Positions 9,112 to 17,584 of a DNA stretch of 34,776 nucleotides are shown here, one piece after another. Source of the DNA: Solirubrobacterales bacterium 70-9 (lineage in GTDB: Bacteria; Pseudomonadota; Alphaproteobacteria; Acetobacterales; Acetobacteraceae); assembly GCA_903970625.1 (NCBI GenBank), contig CAJCJG010000361.1:1-34776 (forward strand). Direction: 5' to 3'. Position 1 is the first letter of the stretch. Every line of letters starts with the position of its first letter. Both the position numbers and the translations under genes were made by a program. The notes under the pieces were generated by a model. It did no database searches. It had not been told where the DNA came from and saw only the letters and a list, made by a program, of their open reading frames with translations.

Positions 9112-11325
9112 CTAATGGTCCATGCGCCGCGCGGGCGCCGCATTGGCAGCTGTCGGCATTTCGACTGTCGGAACATCCTTGCTGCGCGGCAGGAACAGTT
9201 CGACGGTCGTGCCCGCCCCCACCGCGCTGCGCAGCCGCAACGTGCCGCCCAGTTCGCGCATCACGCCATCCACCTGCGCCAGCCCCAGCCCGGCGCCGCG
9301 CCCTTGCAGCTTGGTCGTGAAGAACGGCTCGCACGCCCTTGCCATCACATCGGGACTCATGCCCCTTCCATCGTCCGCGACCGACAGCACCACATAGTCG
9401 CCGGCCGGCAATTCGTCCGGCAGCGAGGGGTCGCCTTCGGCGACATTGCGCGTGCCGACGCTGAAGCGCCCGCCTGTGGGCATCGCGTCGCGCGCGTTCG
9501 CCGCCAGATTCAGCACCAGTGCATGCAATTGGTCTGCGTCACCGGCGGCCGTCCAAAGCTGCGGCGCGCAGTCGGTCTGCATGCGGATGTGGCGCCCGAG
9601 CGTCTGGAGAAGAAGCTCCTGCATATCGATCAGCACTTTGTTCGCGTCCACCGGCCTCGGGGCCAGTTGTTGCTGCCCGGCGAACGCCAGCAACTTGTTG
9701 GTCAGCGTCCCTGCCTGTACCGCCGCGTGCATCGCCCGTTCGACGTGCCGGCGCGGCCGTCCCTCCAGCGTGTCGATATTCAGCAATTCCAGGCTGCCGA
9801 TTGTCGTGGTCAGCAAATTGTTGAAGGCGTGCGCGACGCCCGCGACCAGTTGCCCGGTCGCCTCGTGCCGCTGCGCCCGCATCAGCGCGGATTCGGCCCG
9901 CTTGCGTTCCGCGATCTCCTCCGTCAACCGCGAATTGGCTTCCGCCAGCGCCTGGGTTCGCTCCGCGACCCGTTGTTCCAAAACTTCCGCGAGTCGCTCG
10001 CGCATCGCGTCGGCCTCCTTGCCCTCGGTCACGTCGAGCACGACGCCGAGATAGCGCGAGACCACGCCGGCCGCGTCTCGCACAGGCGAGCCGCGAACCT
10101 CGATCCAGCGCAGCCCGCCATCGTTGCCGCGCCGGATGCGGCAGGTGAAGCGAAGTTCGCCGCCGGAGGCGAACGCCTGTTGCCGCGCCTGCTCCACCCG
10201 CCGGCGATGTTCCGGCACCACTTGGCGCAAGAGAAGCGCGTCGCTCCAGTCTCGTGAGGGATCGGTGCCGAAGATCGCCGCATGCCCGGCCGAGCGGACG
10301 GAGAGCCCGTCGGCCATGTTGAGTTCCCAGGTCCCGATGCCTGCGCTTTCGGTGGCCAGCCGCAACCGCTCCTCGCTCTCCCGCAGCGCCATATCCGCCC
10401 GGCGCCGTTCGTCCACGTCGCGAAAATAGACGGTCATTCCATTCGGCGCGGGATGAATGCTGAACTCGATCCAGCGCGGCCGGACCGACGACAGGGTCTC
10501 CACCACCACCACTTTTTTCTCGCGCGCGGCGCGCAGATGGCTCGCCTGCACCGGCGTGTTGACCGCCTCCGGAAACACGTCCCAAATGACGCGTCCGAGC
10601 AGATCCTCGCGCCGCTTGCCGCACCACTCCTCGCATCTTCGGTTCAGGTAGGTGAACTGCCATTGCCGGTCGAGCGCGTAGAAACTGTCGCTGATGCTCT
10701 CCAGGATATCGCTGGTCCGCGTCTCCGCCGCCGCGAGCGCCGCCTCGGTCTGCTTGCGCGCCAGCGCCACGCCCAGAAGGTTCGCCGCCGCCTGCGTGAA
10801 CGCTACGTCCGCTGGCGCGAAGCCGCCCGCCGCCGCGCTGCCGACCTCGATCACCCCGAATTTCGCCCCGCCGCTCCAGATCACCACATCGATGGCGCGG
10901 CGGCTGCCGTGCTGGCGCAACAGCAGCGGCACCTCGGCATCCGCCGGGGACTCGCTCGAAATCACCCCCTCGCCGACCCGGATCGCGTGGGACGCGGTGG
11001 CCGCAAGCTCCGCGCCGAGTGGGCCGGAGGGCGCGTCCGTCAGGCCGACGGAGGCCCGCAGATCCAGCCCGTCGTCGTCTGCACGGCATTGCAGAATGGC
11101 GCAGATTTCCGCTTGCAGGCCAGCCGCGACGAGGCGCGCGGCCGCTTGCAGCAACGCTCCGGAGTCGCCGCCGCGCAACGCGCAGGCACCGAGTTCGGCC
11201 AGGATATCCTGTTGCCGTCCCCGCTGCGCCAGTGCCGCGACCTCGATCAGCATCGGCCCCATCAGCCTTTGTCCGTCACCACCCGTCTGCAACGACCTTG
11301 CCGTGGCGCTGATTAACAGAGCCAT
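9112..11325 (-). CDS. GAF-PAS-PAS sensor histidine kinase with an altered H-box
   Basis: A 737-residue kinase without an evident membrane segment. Order: a GAF-like domain (about 35-190, with GVIEVGSAAAGGFAPAD), a PAS domain (about 203-305, FYALDRQWQFTYLNRR), a second PAS/PAC (about 320-435), a short coiled coil, a HisKA-like dimerisation region (about 485-550), and a HATPase domain with NLAANARDAM (N-box), DDGRGMS (G1) and GRGAGLGLA (G2). The H-box reads GVAHAFNNLL: His499 is present but the next residue is Ala500 where this kinase class has Asp. It ends without a receiver. The first ATG was taken; ATG 11262 is an alternative. It is divergent from the Nudix operon, with 55 nt between starts. 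Confidence 0.85.
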   Translation of the reverse strand: MALLISATARSLQTGGDGQRLMGPMLIEVAALAQRGRQQDILAELGACALRGGDSGALLQAAARLVAAGLQAEICAILQCRADDDGLDLRASVGLTDAPSGPLGAELAATASHAIRVGEGVISSESPADAEVPLLLRQHGSRRAIDVVIWSGGAKFGVIEVGSAAAGGFAPADVAFTQAAANLLGVALARKQTEAALAAAETRTSDILESISDSFYALDRQWQFTYLNRRCEEWCGKRREDLLGRVIWDVFPEAVNTPVQASHLRAAREKKVVVVETLSSVRPRWIEFSIHPAPNGMTVYFRDVDERRRADMALRESEERLRLATESAGIGTWELNMADGLSVRSAGHAAIFGTDPSRDWSDALLLRQVVPEHRRRVEQARQQAFASGGELRFTCRIRRGNDGGLRWIEVRGSPVRDAAGVVSRYLGVVLDVTEGKEADAMRERLAEVLEQRVAERTQALAEANSRLTEEIAERKRAESALMRAQRHEATGQLVAGVAHAFNNLLTTTIGSLELLNIDTLEGRPRRHVERAMHAAVQAGTLTNKLLAFAGQQQLAPRPVDANKVLIDMQELLLQTLGRHIRMQTDCAPQLWTAAGDADQLHALVLNLAANARDAMPTGGRFSVGTRNVAEGDPSLPDELPAGDYVVLSVADDGRGMSPDVMARACEPFFTTKLQGRGAGLGLAQVDGVMRELGGTLRLRSAVGAGTTVELFLPRSKDVPTVEMPTAANAAPARRMDH

Positions 11326-11380
11326 ACCGAGCCAAAGCCGCCCACTTCCTAGGCCGGCCGCCCGTCGCTAGGGTGGTAAC

Positions 11381-12022
11381 ATGACCGGTCCCGCCCCCCT
11401 GCCCGTCCGCCCCGACGTCACCGTCGAGTCGGACGAAACCGTCTGGAACGGACGCTTTGCCCTGCAACGCATCAAATTCCGCCAGCGCCGGTTCGACGGC
11501 ACGATGTCCGGCCTGCGCACCTGGGAGTTGTGGCGCCGCGGCCGCGCGGCGGCGCTGCTGCCGTACGATCCGGTCAGCGATACGGTGGTGCTGATCGAGC
11601 AATTCCGCCTGCCCGCGCTGGCCGCCGGCCTCGATCCGGTGATGATCGAGGTGCCAGCCGGCCTCTGCGACCCCGGCGAGGACCCGGCCACGACGCTGCT
11701 CCGCGAGACGGAGGAGGAGGTCGGCCTCGTGCCCCGCCGGCTGCTGCCGATCGGCGACTTCCTGCTCAGCCCCGGCGGTAGCGACGAGCGGGTGGCGCTG
11801 TATCTCGGCGAAGTCAGCGCCCCCAAGGCCGACGCGGACGGCATCGCCGGCACCGCCGGGCTGGCGGAGGAGAACGAGGACATCCGCATCAGCGTCCGCC
11901 CTGCCGGCCGCGCCATCGCGGACGCGCTGGACGGCAAACTTCCCAACGTCATCACGACGCTGGCCCTGCTGTGGCTCGGCGCTCGGCACGACGCCGTCCG
12001 CCGCGCCTGGAGCACCCCATGA
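11381..12022 (+). CDS. Nudix hydrolase, ADP-ribose pyrophosphatase type
   Basis: A 213-residue Nudix protein. The box G-x5-E-x7-REUxEExGU is complete at 94-116 (Gly94, Glu100, Arg108-Glu109, Glu112-Glu113, Gly115). Upstream sequence RRFDGTMSG, LIEQFR and MIEVPAGLCD is typical of the NudF/TrgB group that splits ADP-ribose into AMP and ribose 5-phosphate, and length fits that group (about 200-210). Substrate choice within Nudix proteins is hard to predict, so the ADP-ribose call is probable rather than certain. It heads a four-gene operon and its stop overlaps the next start (ATGA). Confidence 0.83.
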   Translation: MTGPAPLPVRPDVTVESDETVWNGRFALQRIKFRQRRFDGTMSGLRTWELWRRGRAAALLPYDPVSDTVVLIEQFRLPALAAGLDPVMIEVPAGLCDPGEDPATTLLRETEEEVGLVPRRLLPIGDFLLSPGGSDERVALYLGEVSAPKADADGIAGTAGLAEENEDIRISVRPAGRAIADALDGKLPNVITTLALLWLGARHDAVRRAWSTP

Positions 12023-12735
12023 CCGACCTGCTGTTCCGCGCCAACGCGACGCTGCGCACCGCGACTGCAATTGTGCTCGCAAGCGGTCCGGACGGCATCG
12101 TGCTCGACCGCACGGTCTTCTACCCCCGCTCCGGCGGCCAGCCCGGCGATACCGGTTCGTTGGCCTGGGACGGTGGGCAAACCGCCATCGCCGACACGAT
12201 CAAAGGCGAGGCCGATACCGTGATTCACGTCCCCGCCCAAGGCGCCGCGCCGCCGCCGGTGGGCGCCGCCGTGACCGCGACGCTCGACCGGCCCCGCCGC
12301 TTCGCCCACATGCGCATGCACACCGCACTGCACCTGCTCTGCGCCTTGCTGCCCGGCGCCGCCGTCACCGGCGGCCAGATCGGCGCCGACAAATCCCGCC
12401 TCGACCTCGATCTCGCGGTCGTGCCCACCAAAGAGGAGATCGAATCCGGCCTGAACGCGCTGGCGGCGGGCGACCATCCTGTCACGACCGAGTGGGTTGA
12501 CGAAAGCGTGCTGGACACCAATCCCGCGCTCGTCCGCACCCTGTCCGTCAAGCCGCCGCGCGGCACCGGGCGGCTGCGCCTCGTGCGGATCGGGGCGGGC
12601 GAAACCCCAATCGATTTGCAGCCCTGCGGGGGCACCCATGTCGCCCGCACCGGCGAAGTCGGCCTGTTGCGCGTGCTGAAGATCGAGAACAAAGGCCGCC
12701 AAAACCGCCGCATCGCCGTCGCTCTGGCGGAATAG
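12019..12735 (+). CDS. Alanyl-tRNA editing protein (AlaX family)
   Basis: A 238-residue free-standing homologue of the AlaRS editing domain. The N-terminal barrel has DRTVFYPRSGGQPGDTG, the strongly conserved opening of AlaX/AlaRS editing modules. Zinc ligands are in place: His101 and His105 in RMHTALHLL, and Cys203 and His207 in LQPCGGTHVA. Such proteins hydrolyse Ser- or Gly-tRNA(Ala) in trans, protecting translation. The ATG overlaps the Nudix stop. Placement next to sulfurtransferase and cystathionine lyase genes is unusual for a translation-quality factor, and I infer only co-transcription, not a shared pathway. Confidence 0.87.
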   Translation: MTDLLFRANATLRTATAIVLASGPDGIVLDRTVFYPRSGGQPGDTGSLAWDGGQTAIADTIKGEADTVIHVPAQGAAPPPVGAAVTATLDRPRRFAHMRMHTALHLLCALLPGAAVTGGQIGADKSRLDLDLAVVPTKEEIESGLNALAAGDHPVTTEWVDESVLDTNPALVRTLSVKPPRGTGRLRLVRIGAGETPIDLQPCGGTHVARTGEVGLLRVLKIENKGRQNRRIAVALAE

Positions 12736-12744
12736 GAACGTGCC

Positions 12745-13599
12745 ATGACACCGATGCCGGACACAGCCCCACTCGCCACCACCGAGTGGCTCGCGGCCCA
12801 TCTCGGTGCCACCGACATCGCGGTGCTGGACGCCACACTCTATCTGCCGAACGAGGGCAAGAACGCCCGGCAAGAGTTTGCGGCGGCCCATATTCCCGGC
12901 GCCCGCTTCTTCGACATCAACGAGGTGGCCGACCAGGACACCGACCTGCCCCACATGGTCCCCGCCGCCGGCCGCTTTGCCAAGCTCATAGGCGGCCTCG
13001 GAATCGGCAACGCGACCCTGTGCGTGTTCTACGATCAGCGCGGCATTTTCTCCGCCGGGCGCGGCTGGTGGCTGATGGGCCTGTTCGGCCACGACCGGGC
13101 GCTGGTGCTCGACGGCGGCCTGCCCGCGTGGCTGCGCGAGAGCCGGCCCGTCGAAACCGGCGAGGCGCCGGCGCCGGCGCACGCGACATTCCGCCCGGAT
13201 TTCCGCGCCGGCCGCGTGCGTGGCATCGGCGACATGCTGGCGAATGTCGCGAGCGGCGCCGAGACGGTGCTGGACGCCCGCGCTGCCGGCCGCTTCGACG
13301 CCACCGTCCCCGAACCGCGCGCCGGCATGCGCGGCGGCCACATCCCCGGCGCCCGCAGCATGCCGTTCACGGACCTGCTGACGCCCGAGGCCAAAATGCT
13401 TCCGCCGGAGGACCTCAAGGCGCGTCTCGCCGCCGTCGGCGCCGACGGCTCGCACCCGGTAGTGACAAGCTGCGGCTCGGGCGTGACGGCCACTGTTATC
13501 ACGCTCGCCATGGCCCGCGCCGGCCTGCCGCCCGGCGCCGTCTACGATGGCTCATGGACCGAATGGGGCGGCCGCCCCGACACACCTGTGGAGACATGA
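12745..13599 (+). CDS. sseA: 3-mercaptopyruvate sulfurtransferase
   Basis: A 284-residue two-domain rhodanese. The N-terminal inactive domain has HIPGARFFDINEVAD, CVFYDQRGIFSAGRGWW and VLDGGLPAW. The C-terminal domain has GHIPGARSMPF and the active loop CGSGVTA with nucleophile Cys243; the CG(S/T)GVT loop distinguishes mercaptopyruvate sulfurtransferases from thiosulfate sulfurtransferases (CRKGVT). It transfers sulfur from 3-mercaptopyruvate to a thiol or cyanide, releasing pyruvate. The start is backed by AGGAACG about 6 nt upstream; an in-frame ATG three codons later is possible. Its stop overlaps metC (ATGA), a sensible partner in sulfur amino acid breakdown. Confidence 0.88.
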   Translation: MTPMPDTAPLATTEWLAAHLGATDIAVLDATLYLPNEGKNARQEFAAAHIPGARFFDINEVADQDTDLPHMVPAAGRFAKLIGGLGIGNATLCVFYDQRGIFSAGRGWWLMGLFGHDRALVLDGGLPAWLRESRPVETGEAPAPAHATFRPDFRAGRVRGIGDMLANVASGAETVLDARAAGRFDATVPEPRAGMRGGHIPGARSMPFTDLLTPEAKMLPPEDLKARLAAVGADGSHPVVTSCGSGVTATVITLAMARAGLPPGAVYDGSWTEWGGRPDTPVET

Positions 13600-14801
13600 C
13601 GCGAATGGCCGACCATAAAGACCAAGATTGGCACACCCGCCTGTCCCACGCCGGCCGCAACGGCCCACGCGTCGGCGGGTTCGTCAATCCGGCGGTGCAT
13701 CGCGGCTCCACGGTGCTGTATCCGACAATGGTAGAGCGAACCGCCGGCATGAAGCACCGGCTCGATCAGAAGCTGCTGTATGGCGTCATGGGCACGCCGA
13801 CGCACTACCCGCTGGAGGACGTGATCGCCGAGATCGAGGGCGGCACGCGCTGCCAGATCGTCTGCTCCGGCCTCGCCGCCGTCACCACGCCGCTGCTGGC
13901 CTACCTGAAAACCGGCGACCACCTGCTGCTGCCGGACTCCGTCTATGGTCCAGCGCGGAACTTCGCCAACACGCTGCTGCGCCAGATGGGCGTCGCCACG
14001 ACGTTCTACGATCCGATGATCGGCGGCGAAGCCCTTTCTGCCCTGTTTCGGCCAAACACCACGGTCCTGTATCTGGAGAGCCCAGGCAGCCATACGTTCG
14101 AGGTGCAGGACGTGCCGGCGCTCGCCGCCGTCGCCCACGCCCATGGCGCCAAGGTGCTGATGGACAACACCTGGGGCATCCATTTCTTCCAGCCGTTCAA
14201 GCACGGCGTGGACGTGTCCATCCAGGCGCTGACAAAATATGTCGTCGGCCATTCCGACGTGCTGCTGGGCAGCGTCACGACCAACAGTGCCGAGGATTGG
14301 GAGCGTGTGCGGCTGACATCGCTCTCGCTCGGCCAATACGCCAGCCCCGACGATTGCTGGCTGGCGCTGCGCGGCGTGCGGACGATGGCGGTGCGGTTGG
14401 ACCGGCAGGAAGCAAGCGGCCTGACGGTCGCACGCTGGTTCACCGAGCGGCCGGAGGTGGCGCGCGTCCTGCACCCGGCCCTGCCCTCCTGCCCCGGCCA
14501 CGAGTTCTGGCAGCGTGATTTCACGGGGGCATGCAGCCTGTTCGGCATCGTGCTGCAACCGCAATACTCGCAGGCTGCTGCCGGCGTGCTGGCGGAAAAC
14601 CTGACCCTGTTCGGCATCGGCGCCTCGTGGGGCGGCTACGAAAGCCTCGTGCTGCCGGCCAGCGGCTTCCTCACGCGCACCGCCGGCACCGGCGATTTCG
14701 GCGGCCAGACGGTCCGGTTCCACATCGGGCTGGAGGAACCGGCCGACTTGATCGCCGATCTCGAACGGGGGCTGGCGGCGATGCGAGAGGTGGCCGGCTG
14801 A
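13596..14801 (+). CDS. metC: Cystathionine beta-lyase
   Basis: A 401-residue PLP enzyme of the Cys/Met metabolism family. Lys214 in SIQALTKYVVGHSD is the Schiff-base lysine; VLMDNTWG and YLESPGSHTFEVQDVPA are the cofactor-site blocks; the C-terminus SWGGYESL and VRFHIGLE matches MetC closely. E. coli MetC has Arg after YG at the phosphate-binding site, and here the matching residue is Val64 (YGVMGTPT). It splits cystathionine to homocysteine, pyruvate and ammonia, and related enzymes also release sulfide from cysteine. ATG 13596 overlaps the sseA stop; ATG 13605 is an alternative. It is the last gene of the operon, followed by a nested hairpin. Confidence 0.88.
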   Translation: MTRMADHKDQDWHTRLSHAGRNGPRVGGFVNPAVHRGSTVLYPTMVERTAGMKHRLDQKLLYGVMGTPTHYPLEDVIAEIEGGTRCQIVCSGLAAVTTPLLAYLKTGDHLLLPDSVYGPARNFANTLLRQMGVATTFYDPMIGGEALSALFRPNTTVLYLESPGSHTFEVQDVPALAAVAHAHGAKVLMDNTWGIHFFQPFKHGVDVSIQALTKYVVGHSDVLLGSVTTNSAEDWERVRLTSLSLGQYASPDDCWLALRGVRTMAVRLDRQEASGLTVARWFTERPEVARVLHPALPSCPGHEFWQRDFTGACSLFGIVLQPQYSQAAAGVLAENLTLFGIGASWGGYESLVLPASGFLTRTAGTGDFGGQTVRFHIGLEEPADLIADLERGLAAMREVAG

Positions 14802-14851
14802 CTGGGCGTAACGGGCCAGACGGAGGGGCGATGTTCGCCCCCCGCCCAGTC
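14800..14851. terminator. Nested hairpin between convergent metC and cupin genes
   Basis: An outer perfect 9-bp repeat, GACTGGGCG (14800-14808) against CGCCCAGTC (14843-14851), encloses a perfect 7-bp hairpin, GGGGCGA-TGT-TCGCCCC (14825-14841). The outer arm begins within the metC stop codon. It lies between two genes that converge, so it can end transcripts from both sides. There is no T-tract, so it may act with Rho or as a 3'-end stabiliser. Confidence 0.5.
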
Positions 14852-14866
14852 GCCAGCCGCAAGACG

Positions 14867-15376
14867 TCAGGTCCAAAAGGCTCCGGCGGTCGATCCATTC
14901 ACCGGCACCGGCACGGCTACGCCGGCAGTTCCCCAGCGGCGCGCCCGGCGCAACAGGGTCTTGATGCCGGATCGGCGGACGACCTTGTTCGCGAGCAACA
15001 TCGGCGACGCGATCACGGACGGAACCGTCTTGCGGAAGAACGCAAGCTTGCGGACCTCGTGCTCGATGACCCAAATGCACGTCGTGCCGGCAGGGAAGAA
15101 CACGGTTTCACCGACCGTGCATGACCGCGACGTGCCGTTGTCGAAATGCAGCGTCATGCCGCCCTTGAGCAATAGTATGGTTTCGTCGTAGCTATAGTAC
15201 CAGCGGAATGAACCGGCCGTGCAATGCCAAAGTAAAGTCTCTTGAAACTGATCGGCACTTTTGAACAGAACCGCGTTGCGTGCAATCGGGTTGCCGGACA
15301 GAACATGATCGGCGTTAATAGGCGCTGATGTCAGGACGACGTCGTCGCTTGTGACAGCTTGGATATCGAGCTTCAA
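14867..15376 (-). CDS. Cupin-domain protein with TTG start
   Basis: A 169-residue protein with one cupin barrel over about residues 40-120: a first motif region around ETLLWHCTAGSFRWYYSYDETILLLKG (key words WHCTAGSF and DETILLLKG) and a second with VGETVFFPAGTTCIW. The pattern resembles the small cupin_3 (DUF861/EutQ-like) group, but the metal-ligand histidines of classic cupins are not all evident. The C-terminus is basic (VVRRSGIKTLLRRARR) and Gly/Val-rich. The start is TTG at 15376-15374, supported by AGGAG 7 nt upstream. Base use is visibly less GC-rich than in neighbours, possibly from transfer. Function is unknown. Confidence 0.72.
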   Translation of the reverse strand: MKLDIQAVTSDDVVLTSAPINADHVLSGNPIARNAVLFKSADQFQETLLWHCTAGSFRWYYSYDETILLLKGGMTLHFDNGTSRSCTVGETVFFPAGTTCIWVIEHEVRKLAFFRKTVPSVIASPMLLANKVVRRSGIKTLLRRARRWGTAGVAVPVPVNGSTAGAFWT

Positions 15377-15383
15377 TGCTATT

Positions 15384-15388
15384 CTCCT
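15384..15388 (-). promoter_or_regulatory. Ribosome-binding site deciding a TTG start
   Basis: AGGAG on the minus strand lies 7 nt before TTG 15376-15374. No ATG or GTG in the cupin frame has comparable support, so this site fixes the TTG as the start. Confidence 0.6.
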
Positions 15389-15391
15389 AGG

Positions 15392-15535
15392 TCAGTCAAG
15401 AAAACGCGTTGGCGGTAGTGCGGTCGATTTTGACCGCGAGATCCGGGAGTTCGGCGTCCGGGTCGCATTCGCCGTCGGACCGGGCACACCGATCCGCCCC
15501 ACCAAACCGGTGAACCTGTTGTCCATTGGCCGCAT
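15392..15535 (-). CDS. Possible 47-residue small protein upstream of the cupin gene
   Basis: ATG 15535-15533 is preceded by AAAGAGAATAG, nearly the same as the AGGAGAATAG before the cupin start. The frame encodes a basic peptide beginning [16 protein letters not shown] and ends at TGA 15394-15392, 15 nt before the cupin TTG. A candidate promoter lies 33 nt upstream. No family is recognised, and the composition (many Arg, Ser, Thr, Pro) could also be chance in GC-rich DNA. Confidence 0.2.
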   Translation of the reverse strand: MRPMDNRFTGLVGRIGVPGPTANATRTPNSRISRSKSTALPPTRFLD

Positions 15536-15568
15536 TCTATTCTCTTTGGATTGGTATTTCCGAGTGTA

Positions 15569-15597
15569 ACCATACCGTAGGCATCACAATTGCGCAA
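15569..15597 (-). promoter_or_regulatory. Candidate sigma-70 promoter for the cupin gene
   Basis: On the minus strand, TTGCGC (15597-15592) and TATGGT (15574-15569) are spaced by 17 bp. The -35 element lies within a palindrome TTGCGCAA (15590-15597), which could be an operator. Matches are partial (3/6 and 4/6), so confidence is limited. Confidence 0.33.
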
Positions 15598-15798
15598 GGG
15601 TTATCACCATCACGCGCGTGCGAGGCCATGCGCTTCCCGCAACGGAACACGCCGATAAGTGGCTCTGGCGCTGCCGCGCGGGTCCCGTCAAGGTGGGTGA
15701 TCACCATGGCGTGCGCGCCTCGAATTCTCCTGCTTGCCCGCGATACCGCCGACCGGCACCGCACTTTACCACCCCACATTCGTCACGGAGGCAGTCCC

Positions 15799-17520
15799 AT
15801 GTCCCACACGGTCGCCGATTTCATGGCCGCAACGTTGCAGCAGGCCGGCGTGAAACGGGTCTATGGCGTCGTCGGCGACTCCCTCAACGGCTTCACCGAC
15901 TCCCTCCGCCGCCTCGGCGGCATCGACTGGATGCATATGCGCCATGAGGAATCGGCTGCCTTCGCCGCCGGCGCCGAAGCGCACCTGACGGGCGAACTGG
16001 CCGTCTGCGTCGGCAGTTGCGGCCCGGGCAACCTGCATCTGATCAACGGGCTGTTCGACTGCCACCGCAGCCGAGTGCCGGTCCTGGCGATCGCCGCCCA
16101 TATCCCGAGCAGCGAGATCGGCATCGACTATTTCCAGGCCACGCATCCGGAGTCGCTGTTCAAGGAGTGCAGCCACTACGTCGAACTCGTCTCCGACCCC
16201 GCCCAGGCGCCGCAGATTTTCGAACGCGCCATCCGTACCGCCGTCGCAAGGCGCGGCGTGGCCGTCGTCGTCATCCCCGGCGACGTGGCGCTGCAAACGA
16301 CGGACGCGACGCCGCCGGCGTGGCTGATGCCAGCCCCGCCCGTCGTTCGGCCGAGCGACACCGACCTCGACCGCCTCGCGGCCCTGCTGAACGGCGCCGC
16401 AAAGATCACCTTGCTCTGCGGCGCCGGCTGCGCAGGTGCGCATGACGAGATCGTCGCACTCGCCGAACGGCTGAAGGCGCCCATCGTGCATCCGCTGCGC
16501 GGCAAGGAGTTCGTGGAGTACGACAACCCCTACGATGTCGGCATGACCGGCCTGATCGGTTTCGCCTCCGGCTACCTCGCGATGAAGAACTGCGAGACGC
16601 TGCTAATGCTGGGCACCGACTTCCCCTACCGCCAATTCTACCCGGACCACGCGAAAATCGCCCAGATCGACATTCGGCCGGAGGCGCTCGGCAATCGCTG
16701 CAAGCTCGACCTGGGCATGGTCGGCGACGTGCGCGAAACACTGGCACTCCTGTTGCCGAAGCTGGCCGAACACCCCGATACAAGCCACCTCGACGCCGCC
16801 CTGGCCGACTACGCGACCACCCGGAAAAACCTCGACGCGCTGGCCGAGAGCAAGCCGCACAGCACGACCATCCACCCGCAATACGTCACGAGGCTGGTCA
16901 GCGCGCTGGCAACCGAGGATGCCATCTTCACCTGCGATGTCGGCACGCCCACCGCCTGGGCCGCGCGCTACCTGCAAATGAACGGCAAGCGCCGGCTCCT
17001 CGGCTCGTTCAACCATGGCTCGATGGCCAACGCGATGCTGCAAGCGATCGGCGCGCAGGCAAGCCACCCGGGCCGGCAGGTGATCTCTCTGTCCGGCGAC
17101 GGCGGATTCACCATGATGATGGGCGACTTCATCACGCTCAGCCAACTTGGGCTGCCGGTGAAGGTCGTGGTCCTGAACAACGGCACGCTGGGGTTCGTCG
17201 AACTGGAGATGAAGGCCACCGGATTCGTCGATTTCGGCGTGGACCTGAAAAACCCGAATTTTGCCGCCATGGCGGAGGCAATGGGCGTCAAGGGTATCCG
17301 GATCGAGCGACCGCAGGATCTGGAGCGCGGGTTGGCACAGGCGTTCCGCCACGACGGGCCGGCGCTGGTGGACGTGGTCAGCGCGCGCCAGGAACTGATC
17401 ATGCCGCCCAAAACGACGCTCGCGGAGGCAAAGGGCTTCGGCCTGTTCATGCTGCGCGCGGTGCTGGACGGGCGGGCCACCGAACTGATCGACCTCGCCA
17501 AAGTCAATTTCCTGCGGTAG
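15799..17520 (+). CDS. poxB: Ubiquinone-dependent pyruvate dehydrogenase (pyruvate oxidase)
   Basis: A 573-residue ThDP enzyme, essentially the length of E. coli PoxB (572). [14 protein letters not shown] carries the cofactor-activating Glu50. [21 protein letters not shown] and [11 protein letters not shown] are PoxB-specific blocks. The ThDP/Mg site is [12 protein letters not shown] ending in [10 protein letters not shown] (GDG...NN). The C-terminal [14 protein letters not shown] resembles the membrane-binding end of PoxB (ELAKTNWLR). It oxidises pyruvate to acetate and CO2 at the inner membrane, passing electrons to ubiquinone through FAD. ATG 15799 has GGAGG 7 nt upstream; the frame is open further upstream but lacks family features there. 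It appears to be a single-gene unit. Confidence 0.92.
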   Translation: MSHTVADFMAATLQQAGVKRVYGVVGDSLNGFTDSLRRLGGIDWMHMRHEESAAFAAGAEAHLTGELAVCVGSCGPGNLHLINGLFDCHRSRVPVLAIAAHIPSSEIGIDYFQATHPESLFKECSHYVELVSDPAQAPQIFERAIRTAVARRGVAVVVIPGDVALQTTDATPPAWLMPAPPVVRPSDTDLDRLAALLNGAAKITLLCGAGCAGAHDEIVALAERLKAPIVHPLRGKEFVEYDNPYDVGMTGLIGFASGYLAMKNCETLLMLGTDFPYRQFYPDHAKIAQIDIRPEALGNRCKLDLGMVGDVRETLALLLPKLAEHPDTSHLDAALADYATTRKNLDALAESKPHSTTIHPQYVTRLVSALATEDAIFTCDVGTPTAWAARYLQMNGKRRLLGSFNHGSMANAMLQAIGAQASHPGRQVISLSGDGGFTMMMGDFITLSQLGLPVKVVVLNNGTLGFVELEMKATGFVDFGVDLKNPNFAAMAEAMGVKGIRIERPQDLERGLAQAFRHDGPALVDVVSARQELIMPPKTTLAEAKGFGLFMLRAVLDGRATELIDLAKVNFLR

Positions 17521-17533
17521 TCGCGCGGCGGGC

Positions 17534-17561
17534 GGCGACGGCCCATATGTCGGGCGTCGCC
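17534..17561 (+). terminator. Stem-loop after poxB
   Basis: GGCGACG (17534-17540) pairs perfectly with CGTCGCC (17555-17561), and an inner CCC/GGG can extend the stem past one bulged G. No T-tract follows. It lies 13 nt after the poxB stop and before hisI. Confidence 0.35.
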
Positions 17562-17584
17562 ATCCCTCACCTTGCCGGGCCGCC

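Larger units (their letters stand above)
15377..15798. other. 422-bp intergenic region between the divergent cupin and poxB genes
   Basis: The longest stretch without a firm gene. It is less GC-rich than its surroundings. Visible elements: a perfect hairpin GCGGTC-GATTTT-GACCGC (15420-15437), a candidate minus-strand promoter with a TTGCGCAA palindrome (15569-15597), a 10-bp palindrome GGTGATCACC (15696-15705) and the poxB ribosome site GGAGG (15787-15791). A possible 47-codon minus-strand frame (15392-15535) is listed separately. The region probably carries the control sites of both flanking genes. Confidence 0.6.

Noticed and set aside
15379-15597. A 72-codon minus-strand frame ending next to the cupin start
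   Set aside because: Its product is full of Arg, Gly and Trp without pattern. The overlapping 47-codon frame has a better ribosome site and more normal composition, so only that one was kept, at low confidence.
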